The notes beneath the pieces are model-generated. The model was not told the origin of the DNA and did no database searches. It saw nothing but the letters and a program-made list of their open reading frames with translations. The translations under genes and the position numbers were made by a program. A DNA stretch of 64,000 nt from Blattamonas nauphoetae. Its lineage: Eukaryota; Preaxostyla; Oxymonadida. Every line of letters starts with the position of its first letter. Position 1 is the first letter of the stretch. Shown here piece after piece: positions 9,743 through 19,358 of the stretch. The stretch is from NCBI GenBank assembly GCA_033064195.1, contig JARBJD010000246.1:50178-114177 (forward strand), in the 5' to 3' direction.

Positions 9743-12031
9743 TTATTCAATTATATAATCAGTAGCTTTCAGTCCATGAATGAATGGAGGACACGATTCA
9801 TTTTCAAGTACGATTGCTTTCAGATGAATTCCACTGAGACTGAGTTTCTGTTGTTGTATTTTCGCAATCTCAAATCCATTCGTGTTGTCTTCGCTCACGA
9901 TTCTTCTCGTCTGAAAGTTCAGTGTTGTAGTCACAGTTTTCTCTCCACTGAGGCACTTCACATAGTCATTGCTTGTGATATTTGTCTTCTTTAATGACAC
10001 TCCTTTGATTTTGCATTTCTCATCGAGAGAGTAACACTTGGGTGCAAGACAAATCATCTGTTCACCTTCCTTCTCAATTGCTAGTCCTAACAGTTTCTTC
10101 TCATCATCGACACCCTTTTCAGGATTGGGAAACCATTCGTATTTGTGGGCATCGTAGAATTCTTTGTCGGCGATTACGTGTTTAAATTGTTGATGGATTC
10201 CAGCATTCGGATCTCCAGATATTGCCCAATATGCAGAGTCTGTGTCTCCTTCACAGAAATGGATCTTGTTCATGTCTAAGCACTTGTACATGAAATTGTA
10301 GATGAAATTCAGATACCAGAACTTGGCATTGTCGAGTGTGAATACTGCTTCTTGTAGACATGTTTTGCATGATGCTTTCTCTCTGTCTTCAATCACAATG
10401 TAGTTGTCCTCATTGATCTCTCGAGTCGCTACAAATCCTTTCATCATTTGCTTCAAGTATGTTCTCTTCTCATTGCAGATTGTGATTGAGTTGTACTTCT
10501 CAGTGTTCATTCCATCATATCCGTAACTTCCATTCAGGTTGGTCTTACAGAATTGTTCTTTTCCTTTGTTTCCAACCTTCATTGCTTCTATTCTATCATT
10601 CATGAATGAGGTCACAAATGGTTCAAATCCAGCATGTCTCGAGAATACCGTCACACTCTTTACATCATCAATAATGAAGTGGCAGTAGTCGATGAGGAAC
10701 CACAGATAGTATGTCGAAAAGAACATATACTGATCGTGTGTGCTCAAGAGTTGAGTCAGCTTCCTTTGCTTGTCATCAGTCTTCAATCCATGTTTCTTCA
10801 TCAACAAATATGTCTTCTCTCCAATGTTCTCTTCTGTTGTATTGACAACAATGTTTCTGAAGATTGGTGGGAAGTTAATGAACTCATTGATATACTTCTC
10901 ATCAATATGTCCCTTCAATTCTGCAATGAACAGTGTCTTCTGATTCTTGTCTTCGATAATCTCCCGACATTCTTTATCTCCTGTTGCAGTGTACAAGCAT
11001 CTTCCTGGCATGTACATTCTGTGATTAGTGTATGGATTGTTCTTGTTCTTGATTGATGAGAATGCACTTGGGTAGAGAGAGTTGAAATCAACACCGCACA
11101 CGTGGGTCATTTTATGTTCAGTATCTTTGGAGATCACCTTACCGTCTTCATATGTGAAGTGATTGATTGGAGTCACGTCTTTGATATTCTGTCGATGTTG
11201 AACATTCGAGAATCCACCAGTCACTGCTGCTCTCAGTTTGTGATATGTTTGCTCATGTGTCAGAGTCATTGGGAGTGATTTCCAGATGCAGTACTTCTTC
11301 AGTTGAATTCTCAATCGAGTGAGATGTTCATCTTTGTCTGACTTGTAGGTGTTGCAGTAGTCACAGCAGATCTTGACGTTCTCTTTTGAATGACCTTTCG
11401 AATTGTCGAGTCTATCCAATGTTGGTTTGATTGCTTGTGTGAAGTGACACTTGCAGATGTAGCACACTCTCTTGCACTGTTGAACAAACCAGTCGTAGTC
11501 TGCTTCAGTGACATTTTTATCAGTACTGCGATGTGCTTTCTGGTCTTGATAAATGTACGATGCAACCTTGTACTTCCAGTATTGTTTGGTGATTTTTATT
11601 TCTCCAGATTGATCCACTCCATTGAAATCATCATCAATATCGAAGTCCTTGTAGGCACAAGCGTACTTGATTGCTGAAGCATTTGCTGATAGTGAGAGAT
11701 TGTGCAACATGTCCACTTTGTATTGGAAGTTCAGATCAATGAGATTATCCAATGGTGCTATCATACATTCGACGTCTCTTATGTTGTAGAATTTGAGGTA
11801 TTCCCAACGGTTCTTGAATCCTTGTTTGTTCCAATCCTCAAGGTACAATTGGTAATCACTGTCGGACATTTCACTGTTGTTCAGACTGGAATAGAATTCA
11901 TATTTAGAGAATGGTTCTTGTTTGCTCAGCACTGTGTCGTAGTCTGATGAATCAAATGACTCGTAAGCGAAGAATGATTTCTGAAGTGTTGTGTTCCCTC
12001 CAAAAGCCTTCACTGCATTATCCAAAGTCAT
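9743..12031 (-). CDS. protein-primed family B DNA polymerase, C-terminal (polymerase) part
   Basis: This 762-codon frame holds Exo III (KFYNIRDVE), motif A (GVDFNSLYPSA, about residue 320), motif B (KTNLNGSYGYDG) and motif C (CEGDTDSAYW). These are the catalytic signatures of protein-primed PolB enzymes of Polintons and related viruses. Between Exo III and motif A, at about residues 190-240, lies a zinc/HNH-like block: CYIC, then LDRLDNSKGH, then CCDYCN. The frame overlaps the upstream half by 4 bases and has no A/T motif, so it is the second half of one gene split by a frameshift near 12,040. It ends with TAA at 9743. Confidence 0.85.
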   Translation of the reverse strand: MTLDNAVKAFGGNTTLQKSFFAYESFDSSDYDTVLSKQEPFSKYEFYSSLNNSEMSDSDYQLYLEDWNKQGFKNRWEYLKFYNIRDVECMIAPLDNLIDLNFQYKVDMLHNLSLSANASAIKYACAYKDFDIDDDFNGVDQSGEIKITKQYWKYKVASYIYQDQKAHRSTDKNVTEADYDWFVQQCKRVCYICKCHFTQAIKPTLDRLDNSKGHSKENVKICCDYCNTYKSDKDEHLTRLRIQLKKYCIWKSLPMTLTHEQTYHKLRAAVTGGFSNVQHRQNIKDVTPINHFTYEDGKVISKDTEHKMTHVCGVDFNSLYPSAFSSIKNKNNPYTNHRMYMPGRCLYTATGDKECREIIEDKNQKTLFIAELKGHIDEKYINEFINFPPIFRNIVVNTTEENIGEKTYLLMKKHGLKTDDKQRKLTQLLSTHDQYMFFSTYYLWFLIDYCHFIIDDVKSVTVFSRHAGFEPFVTSFMNDRIEAMKVGNKGKEQFCKTNLNGSYGYDGMNTEKYNSITICNEKRTYLKQMMKGFVATREINEDNYIVIEDREKASCKTCLQEAVFTLDNAKFWYLNFIYNFMYKCLDMNKIHFCEGDTDSAYWAISGDPNAGIHQQFKHVIADKEFYDAHKYEWFPNPEKGVDDEKKLLGLAIEKEGEQMICLAPKCYSLDEKCKIKGVSLKKTNITSNDYVKCLSGEKTVTTTLNFQTRRIVSEDNTNGFEIAKIQQQKLSLSGIHLKAIVLENESCPPFIHGLKATDYIIE

Positions 12032-14142
12032 TGGTCCTGTGTGTAAGACATCATGTCAATGAAGCGAAGCACCTGTTGTGTTTTCTCGTGTCTGATCAAT
12101 ACTTGTTTATACTTTGTTGTTGATCCAAGGAAGCTCACAACTTTCCAATCCTTGTCGACGAGATCTCGGAAGATGAGATTGATATCGAAACTGGAGCTAT
12201 TGAATCCAATAACACTGACTTCATTCTGTGACGGAATCTCTGGGTCTTCATATTGATTGTTCTCTCTTACTGTTTCTGCAAACTTGAAGAGTTCTCTGAT
12301 CCACTGCTTCACAAAGTCCTTTCCATCTCGAAGATCAAAGTAGATTGACTTCACCCCTGATTTTGTTTTGATTGCAGATGCAACAGAGAGTGGTTTCAAA
12401 TGTGAGATCAATTGTGTGTTGTCATCTGAGAATAGATTGTCAAGAATGAGATCTTCCATGGTTTCGAAATCGTAAGTGATGTAGTATTGTGTTGGTTTGA
12501 ATTCGTTTTGTCTTTTGTGTGCTATCAGAAATTCATGAGTTCTATTGTTGAGGATGTGTGGAACATACGGTCTTGGTGTCTTATCAAGGGAGATCTTCTT
12601 CACATGTTTTCCATCCAGTTCTTTGCACTCAGCAAGATGCTTCTCAAAATCTCTGCTGTAGTTTTTATTCTTCACTTGGAATCCTCTTGATTGACAATAT
12701 GGACAGAGCTTGTATCCAGTGATTTTCTCAGGATCAACAATGAACATCACATGGACGAGAGTTGACGTCAGTGGAATCATCAGGATGGGAAGAACACGAG
12801 CATTCTCATTTTCGTTGATATACGACTGACTGAGGAAGTAACGACCCCTTTGGGGGTCACTAGTCGAACTAGAGTTCGGGTACTTCTTCTTGTCTTCATC
12901 GTATTCATAAATGTGAACTGTGATGTTGTGTCTAATCATTTCTTTCTCCAAATCACATGCAATATCAAATCCAGGATAATTGCGTAAGTGTTCAGTAAGT
13001 TGATGTGGCTTCAGGTGTGTCAGATTCATTGATTCTGCGAACAATCTTTTTGCTTCAACGTTTCTCATGTTGATTGATATCTTCTTACCAGAGACCTCAG
13101 GAAGTGTGAGGAACGATAGTGCTTGAAAGAAGCAAATGTTGAACTCAGAATCGATGTACCGAACGTTTCTCGTTTTAATGTGTTTAGTGAGAATTGCATT
13201 TGCTTTTCCTGCGACTGGGAATCGATAGACTGCAACTAGAATGGAGTGGAATGCAATGTATATTGTCTTAGTATCCATCAGAGTTCTCTCTTGTGATTCT
13301 TTGATCAGATTGATCGCATACTTCGAATACTCAGTGATGTCTCCTGAACTTCTTATCACAGTTGGGAAACTCTTTGATGTGTTCTCCAATTCTGGTCTGA
13401 AGTCTTTGTAAGTTGTCTCATCTTTGTCTTTTCTCTCAATAATCTTACCAAAGTCAATACTGATCTTGAATGGATGATCTTTCTCTTTGTTGAATACTGC
13501 TTTGATGAAGGTTGTGATTTCCTCAACATTTTTCAGGTGATTGTGGAAGTACAACTGATATGGTTTTCCATTATCTTTAACCCTCTCGACCTCATTCTTT
13601 TTGAACTTCCTTCGTGAATCCATGAGACAAGAATTAAATGCTACTTTGTCACGTGGTTCAGCAAGTAATATACATTCTTCAAATCCATCAAATGTCTGCA
13701 CTTCTCTCTTTTCCATTTGTTCATTTTTCTTCTGAATGATCAAGAGATTCTTCATCCAATGATCCATCAACTTCTCTTCAATTGATTTCAGTTTCCACGT
13801 CATTCTGAACACTTGCTTTTTCAGTTCATCTTTGTTCACTCTTGGATTTGCTTTCATGTTCTCAACAATCATTCGGTGAGCAAGTCGATCTTCTGACGCC
13901 ATCTGTTGTCGAAGTTTCACTTGTTCTAGAAAATCTGGAATGAGATTGAGATCGAGATTCTTTGTTGGATGTGGAAACTCGAGATCTGTGTGTTGAAGCA
14001 TATTCAGGAGAAATGATCTGTGATGTTGATAATTTTTACTGTCGGGATTGTATGTTCGACCATCAATAAATTGAAACTGTGTATTCGGAAAGAGGTCTCG
14101 AATTTCTTGAATTCTATTTTTGATTGGTTTTAGCAGTGTCAT
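12028..14142 (-). CDS. protein-primed family B DNA polymerase, N-terminal (exonuclease) part
   Basis: ATG 14142 follows the A/T motif at 14149-14160. The 704-codon frame has a long N-terminal extension and then Exo I (YITYDFETME) and Exo II (IGFNSSSFDINL). In the extension at about residues 330-470, DSEFNICFFQAL followed by STLVHVMFIVD resembles the Cys and His boxes of OTU-like cysteine peptidases. A C2HC-type zinc knuckle follows (CPYC, then H and C spaced about 20 and 5). A CA dinucleotide duplication at about 12,040 (TACACACAGG) explains the switch to the frame of the C-terminal half. Together the two parts would make a polymerase of about 1,460 residues, long but usual for Polintons. Confidence 0.8.
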   Translation of the reverse strand: MTLLKPIKNRIQEIRDLFPNTQFQFIDGRTYNPDSKNYQHHRSFLLNMLQHTDLEFPHPTKNLDLNLIPDFLEQVKLRQQMASEDRLAHRMIVENMKANPRVNKDELKKQVFRMTWKLKSIEEKLMDHWMKNLLIIQKKNEQMEKREVQTFDGFEECILLAEPRDKVAFNSCLMDSRRKFKKNEVERVKDNGKPYQLYFHNHLKNVEEITTFIKAVFNKEKDHPFKISIDFGKIIERKDKDETTYKDFRPELENTSKSFPTVIRSSGDITEYSKYAINLIKESQERTLMDTKTIYIAFHSILVAVYRFPVAGKANAILTKHIKTRNVRYIDSEFNICFFQALSFLTLPEVSGKKISINMRNVEAKRLFAESMNLTHLKPHQLTEHLRNYPGFDIACDLEKEMIRHNITVHIYEYDEDKKKYPNSSSTSDPQRGRYFLSQSYINENENARVLPILMIPLTSTLVHVMFIVDPEKITGYKLCPYCQSRGFQVKNKNYSRDFEKHLAECKELDGKHVKKISLDKTPRPYVPHILNNRTHEFLIAHKRQNEFKPTQYYITYDFETMEDLILDNLFSDDNTQLISHLKPLSVASAIKTKSGVKSIYFDLRDGKDFVKQWIRELFKFAETVRENNQYEDPEIPSQNEVSVIGFNSSSFDINLIFRDLVDKDWKVVSFLGSTTKYKQVLIRHEKTQQVLRFIDMMSYTQDQ

Positions 14143-14185
14143 TTACTACAAAATAAAAAATCAGTAAATAAAAAAAGTTGAGCGT

Positions 14186-14611
14186 TTATTTCTGTTTTCT
14201 CAGATGGGGCTTTTTCTTAGCAGTCAGCCATGCATCAAGTCAAATTCTGAACACTTCACTTCCGCCAATCTCTCGATATGTGAATGGAACCAGCACTTTC
14301 GTGTACTCACCTACGAGCTCACAATTGTATTTCTTCAGTTCATTTTCAACAAATGATTGAGTGTAGTGTCGACGTTTTGATAAGTGAGGTCTATTTCCTT
14401 GATTCCACAACTTTGGTTTTATTCTCCATTCAACTCCCTCATGAACATACGTCACCGGCACATTATTTCTGACATACTCAGAGACTAGCGAACAGTTCTC
14501 TTCTCTCATTGATTCAATTAATGCTTGTTCTGAACATACTCGACGTCTTTCCTTGTACAACAAACTCGCGGGAGTTTGGCGCCTCTCGCGATTCTCTTCA
14601 GTTGGATTCAT
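14186..14611 (-). pseudogene. small two-repeat protein, frameshifted near its end
   Basis: ATG 14611 follows a degenerate A/T motif. The protein contains two copies of one unit: NCSLVSEYVRNNVPVTYVHE with WRIKPKLWNQGNRPHLSKR, then NCELVGEYTKVLVPFTYRE. The second copy ends early at a TGA near 14,240. In the next frame the expected remainder (DAWLTAKKKPHLRKQK) follows and ends with TAA at 14186. The unit resembles short repeats of the DUF723/homing-endonuclease-associated kind (GEY, then a W and P spacing) but lacks their zinc cysteines. It may bind DNA. It sits beside the polymerase, as replication accessory genes often do. Confidence 0.5.
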
Positions 14612-14656
14612 TTAATACAAATTAAAAAATTCAAAAATAAAAAACAACAACGAGTT

Positions 14657-15148
14657 TTATTTCTGGTGATCTTTTTGAAGTAACCAATTTGGTACTTTTC
14701 TTTTCACGTACTTCATCCAGATTTCGGCACAGATTGGTCGATAATATTCGAACGATTCTGGTTTCATCTTCAAGAAACTTTGAGGTTTTGCTCTCAACAA
14801 GTCCTTCACCATTTGACTGATCTGTTCTTTCGATAATCTGACGTTTAAATTCTCCGATGCATAGGGAAGTTTTCTGACGTTCGCTATTTGACAGATCAGT
14901 TGAGGTTGGTTTCGTCGCCATTTCTTTGTGTCATAGTTCATCCAAGTTGGGTTATCGATGTCAACATATTTTTGGAATAATTGTTTTAATGTTTTGAAAT
15001 TGACAATCAGTTCTGGTTTCCACAATCCTAATTTCATGAGAAATACATGATTCTGACTCAGGAAATTCATCATATCACTGTCCTTTCGATTGGGATTAGT
15101 GTATTCTAAAATTTGTTCAAGTTCTTCGATGAGTTCTAGCTGTGCCAT
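14657..15148 (-). CDS. unknown protein, 163 residues, last gene of the element
   Basis: Intact frame from ATG 15148 (A/T motif at 15155-15164) to TAA 14657. The protein is helical, with acidic N-terminal residues and a basic C-terminus (YVKRKVPNWLLQK). No motif was recognised and no membrane segment is present. It is the outermost gene seen on this side, which makes it a candidate for an early or element-end accessory gene. Confidence 0.55.
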   Translation of the reverse strand: MAQLELIEELEQILEYTNPNRKDSDMMNFLSQNHVFLMKLGLWKPELIVNFKTLKQLFQKYVDIDNPTWMNYDTKKWRRNQPQLICQIANVRKLPYASENLNVRLSKEQISQMVKDLLRAKPQSFLKMKPESFEYYRPICAEIWMKYVKRKVPNWLLQKDHQK

Positions 15149-15164
15149 TTAGTACAAAATAAAA

Positions 15165-16590
15165 ATTCGAAAAATAAAAATCTCCTTTGTTTTGTCAAAA
15201 GTGAAATTTCTCCATAACTACCGATCCGATTTCAATAATTCTTGCACCAATGAATTCGCCGTGTCGGATATGACCTTAGATGAGAGTTTAATCAAAATTG
15301 GAGAACATCGATTTTTCTTCATTTTTCAAGTGCACCATTTGCACCAAAAATGATATATGGCAAAAATCAATATTGTTCAAAAATTTTTGGAAAATCGTTT
15401 TTATATCATGTTTGACATCCATTCTGTGAAATTTGAAGTTGATTTGACGAACAACTACTGTTTTCAAAACTTGATTTTGAAGTGTCCCGTAACTTTTTAA
15501 AAATCGTCATTAAAACCCCTCTACACAGATATATAGCCAGGGTAAATCCTCGGAAAATTAGGGACGAGTAGTCGAGTGGTAAGTGCACGTACCACTAGGC
15601 TAGGAGTCCCAGGTTCGAACCCCGGAGGAAGCAATAATTTGTCCGACGTCGGAATGCAAAAAATGAGATAAATGTCAGAAACAGGGATCGCAACCCTGGG
15701 CCTTAGGGACTTGCCAACACACCAGGCAATAAAAACCACCAGCTTCCTCCCTCCCTAAGGTTTTGCACTTTTTTTGCCTATATGCAAAATCGAGTCCTCT
15801 ATCGATTGCGAGTGGTTTCGAGTCCCGATCTCTGCTCGTTGTCGAGATACGAGTGTTTTCTCAAAAGAGGTTCACTTTTTTTCGAACTTTTTTGAATGAA
15901 GAATAACTCAGATCTCGACGAATACTCTCACTGAGAGTTCGAAGCCTCTGGCGAGACTCAACCGATCTTCATCTGGTTTCATTTGATCGATGAGTCACAT
16001 CGTCCTCGAGATTTTAGTTTTTGTTTCAAGAATTTTCTCAATCAGGTACCCAAATAAGCGCCAAATTAGTCATATTGAAAAAATCAAAAAGTCGAAAAAA
16101 GTGACTAAATTTTCGAATTAAAGCAAAAATTTACTTCAAAATGGACACTTTTCACGAGGTTAAAATATTGGATATATTTTTAGAATTTAGGCCAAATATT
16201 GATGTCATCAAAATGTCATAAATTCCTTTTAATACAAGATTCAAAAATGGTCAATCGGAATTGACTTTCAACTTTGGTTTTCAACGATTTTTTCAGATTG
16301 GTTCCTTAATCTTCTTCTATACTACTTGCCACACGACATTGAGCACATTTTGGGAGTGGAGTCGCCGTGCTTGTATTCCGACAATTTCAACTTCACTCTC
16401 TCACTCTCGCCTTCGTTCCTGCTCGACCCGTCCTCTCCTGCTGTGTCTCACTGCCAGCGCGACGAAGCCTCTCATCTCAACTAACTCAGAATGTATCTGC
16501 TGTGAACACTCAGAAGTGTCATCGCCGGAATGTCTCGCAATAAAGAAAGAGTTTGAGACTTGATGGGTTTTAGTCGAATTGCTTGATGGG
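15165..16590. other. gene-poor flank of the Polinton
   Basis: About 1.4 kb with no credible coding frame. The first 300 bases are A/T rich and contain a second AAAAATAAAAA copy; the terminal inverted repeat of the element may lie here. Bases 15,780-16,030 repeat the theme of GAGT and ATCTCGA words. A tRNA-like element stands at 15,562-15,633. Confidence 0.4.
15562..15633 (+). other. tRNA-like element with Pol III A and B boxes
   Basis: The A box TAGTCGAGTGG (15569) and B box GGTTCGAACCC (15612) fit the consensus sequences perfectly and are spaced as in a tRNA. A T-arm with one mismatch forms around the B box. However, 15562-15568 does not pair with the expected 3' acceptor strand (AGGAAGC), and I could not fold a clean anticodon arm. 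A degenerate tRNA or a tRNA-derived SINE head is therefore more likely than a working tRNA. Confidence 0.45.
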
Positions 16591-16604
16591 TTATAGTCGT
16601 TCCC

Positions 16605-16735
16605 AGACGTCGTCACCGTCCGTTTTGTGCTTTCGACTTTTGAAGCGACATGTTGTGAAGAGAACGGACACTCCCGCGGCTGACAGGACCGGAGCGAACG
16701 TCACACTGCCGCCGGGTTGCGCGATTGTCTCGTCT
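16605..16735. repeat. direct repeat, left copy (131 bp)
   Basis: This stretch matches 27210-27340 in the same orientation with about four mismatches. It codes on the minus strand for the same 40-residue piece of a pectin-lyase-like protein. The similarity stops sharply at both ends. Confidence 0.85.
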
Positions 16736-17290
16736 TCGATGTGTCCACCGTTTCGCACAAAATACGTGCTCATGAATGACATCGTCGAGTTTGGTTGAAT
16801 CGTGTCAAATGTGATTCCTCCTCCCCGTCCAGTTGTGTAACATCCCTGGTACGTCGAATTGTACTGAATGAAATTAAATGTCCCCGAAGGCCGAATAAAC
16901 ACTCCAGATGACGAATAAGTCTCGGGAGAGACGGCATGCGATTTCGAATGTTTGTTGTGAAGACCGACCAACACAATATGTTCCGTCCGCCCATAAAACA
17001 CAAACCCATCGCGTCCTTCCCACCCGCTGATGTGGAATGTCTTCACATCTGATCCGATCATCACTGTCTGCGCCCCCAATGACAGAACACATGAACCGCC
17101 ACTTCCATCAACTACTGAGCAATTCTCGATTCTCGTTGAGGACATATCAAGCGTTCCGGTGGGAATGTTGAAGAAAACCGCTCGAGAGTGTTTTTCGGAG
17201 TACCAAAGCTATTCGAAAGTAAATGAGCACTTCCGAATTTTCAGTGATTGACCTTCAATCGAAATCAATGCTGGCGAACTGTGAACTGTG

Positions 17291-17871
17291 GGCATGGGTG
17301 TAATATGTCTGGTGGTTATGAAATATGTCTGGTGCAACGAGTGTAGTGTGTCTGGTGGTGAATTTCTAAAGAACCATCAGAGGGATCAGACGATAGTGTT
17401 CATATATGAGCTGGATGAGATGACTAGAGATGATGTTGAAGGTATAGAACCAAAAAATCTGCATGGAATGTTGACATTCCTCTCATCAATGTTGATCTGA
17501 AACAATCACACTTTTTAGCACTTTATGGATGTTGATTTTGGGAATTTATGTTTTCACGACAAACAAATCTTGAAAATGGACAAGAACCGAGATATAGTGA
17601 TCTGTCATATACGACGAATTGTTTTTTTTTCAACGATTTCGACATACGGTCTCCTAACTTTTGGAAGACCTATCCTCCAGTGACTGTTCTTTTTTTCTTT
17701 CGTACATCAGAGTTGGACATTCTGAGTGAAAAGTTGATGTTTTTCGTGTTTAATCGTTCAGACGACCGAATTTTGGAAATATGGCACAACCAGATACAAT
17801 ACACTACAACCAGACACAGTAAACCACCGCCAGATACAGTACACTTCGCCAGACACACTACACCCATGCCG
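17291..17871. mobile_element. hAT-like MITE, 581 bp, 8-bp target duplication
   Basis: The ends are inverted copies starting GGCATGGGTGTARTRTGTCTGG. GAACTGTG flanks both sides (17283-17290 and 17872-17879), an 8-bp duplication as made by hAT-type transposases. Several GTGTCTGGTGG-type subterminal repeats lie inside each end, another hAT-like trait. There is no transposase gene. Excision leaving one duplication restores the frame of the surrounding gene. The left flank has GAACTGT twice in tandem, so the original site already contained a short repeat. Confidence 0.85.
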
Positions 17872-18729
17872 AACTGTGTTGTCCACGAATTTCACTCCAT
17901 CGATTGTCACAAGTTTCGGGGCGTTCTCATTCGTTGCTGTTCGTGTTGTCGTACAACCTTCAATTTCGCTGTCCGAAACATATCCCGAATCGACCGCATT
18001 GAGATCGCTGAAGATCACTCCGTTCAAAGGCGAATCTGAACAGAGAACAGAAACACGATGGATGTGCCAATCTTCGCGTGTGTGTTCTCGACTTCCGACA
18101 ATGTTCCCAATATCCGACACTGAGATATTTTCAAATGAACTCCGAGAGACAAACGATTCGTGCGACGTTCCATTCACCGTCAGCGGTGCTTTTCCAGAAA
18201 TCATCATGTTTTCCCACATACAGTCCGAAATAGAAACTAACGAAGCGCCGGTCGTCCGCACCCCTGATGGAAGTAGCAATATCCCGCAATTGCTTGGTGA
18301 AAGTCGGGTGAAGCCAATCGAACAGAGTTTCAAAGAACTCGATTCAACAACAAATGGTGAGTCTGAAATCTCATCCGCAAGAAATACTACTGAATCAACG
18401 TATCCATCCGATCCATCATGGATTTTAATCAACGACGGCAGACCATCTGTTGACCCAATTTTCGACGATGACAATGAAAATGATGAATTCTGAACCCAAA
18501 ACAAGGTGTCTGCTTGTGGAAGTGAGAGAACGACAACTCCATCGCTCCCTTTCACAGAAATCCTGGCATCCACAATTCGAATTGGTCTGTCCACCACCGA
18601 ATTTTGCAGAAGTTGAAACGACATGCTGGGAGGAAGAGTATGGTCGAGGCTGGGCATCATGAATTGCGAAATGGACGATAACGAGTGACATCGGGAAAGG
18701 AGAAGTATCAACACGAACAGGTATGCCAT

Positions 18730-19358
18730 GCGACGGAGAAGAAGAGGATCCTCCCACAAAAAATATTATTGGTGTCACGAGTCATCCTTTTGTCACCTTT
18801 ATTGACATTGAGCCAGTTTAGAAACAAACAAAATCGCGTTCTAGAATGGTCTTAAGACTCCTGAACAATGATACGGACTTCCCACAACTGTCACTCCGAC
18901 TTCCGGTTCTTAAGTCTTGCAACAAGGAATAAAGGGTGCGATCAGACAACACATTTATTCAACTCCATTTCAGTTTTTCACTATTCAATAAAACTGCAGT
19001 TCTAAACTTCTCTAGTTGAATCAATGATTTGGTGATCGTTGTTCAGCTATCGTTGGTGAGAACAGCTCCTAGCGAACCCATAATTCACTCCGATCATCAC
19101 AACATTCAGACCTCACAACAGCTTTCACTTCAAATAATGTCCCTTGTTTCTCCTATCTCATTTTTGTAACTTGTTTTCCTTCAACATTAATTTCAATTCG
19201 CAAAACACCGACGATCTAACCTTACATCAATTTGGCAAGACCCAAGAACCGGAAGCAGGAGTGACAGAAATCATTTGCCCTAAAAGTGGAATATTATCGT
19301 ATTCTCATTTCGATTTAGAACATATGGAATTCTTTCAAATGTTAAACACACCCAATGA
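18730..19358. other. intergenic region
   Basis: About 630 bp without a supported gene, between the starts and ends of two minus-strand genes. It has mixed composition and no clear repeats. Confidence 0.3.

Larger units (their letters stand above)
1..15170 (-). mobile_element. Polinton/Maverick-type virus-like element, left end outside window, decaying
   Basis: The block carries the hallmark Polinton set: protein-primed family B DNA polymerase (9743-14142), rve-type integrase (7740-9719), FtsK/HerA-like packaging ATPase (6502-7389) and two paralogous capsid-like proteins (1-2157 and 2225-4088), with small unknown genes between. All genes except the ATPase lie on the minus strand. Base composition is A/T rich with A/T-ending codons, unlike the host genes that follow. 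No introns are seen. A shared A/T motif precedes most starts. The right limit is uncertain: the last gene starts at 15148, and no terminal inverted repeat can be defined without the other end. Frameshifts in at least six genes and a MITE in a capsid gene say that this copy is no longer intact. An adenain-like protease was not recognised in the visible part. Confidence 0.85.
16605..18729 (-). pseudogene. pectin-lyase-like surface protein, N-terminal part, broken by a MITE and truncated
   Basis: ATG 18729 starts a signal peptide (MAYLFVLILLLSRCHS). A Ser/Val-rich beta-repeat region follows with the short runs of DxV, CxF and N-glycosylation sites typical of parallel beta-helix (pectin-lyase-fold) surface proteins. 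A 581-bp element at 17291-17871 interrupts it. Past the element the frame continues to an in-frame TAG near 17,205, then again through another open stretch. The gene is cut at 16605, where 131 bp are shared with the C-terminal part of a related gene at 24766-27340. The stop, insertion and missing C-terminus indicate a pseudogene. An intact gene of this type would end in a membrane segment and short tail. Confidence 0.65.

Noticed and set aside
12028-12031. Two independent polymerase genes with a 4-base overlap
   Set aside because: Exo III lies at the start of the second frame and Exo I/II at the end of the first, no motif precedes the second start, and a CA duplication explains the shift.
15675-15750. 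Second tRNA on the minus strand next to the tRNA-like element
   Set aside because: A T-arm-like hairpin exists, but the B box differs from consensus (GGTTGCGATCC), the A box is weak and no anticodon arm pairs.
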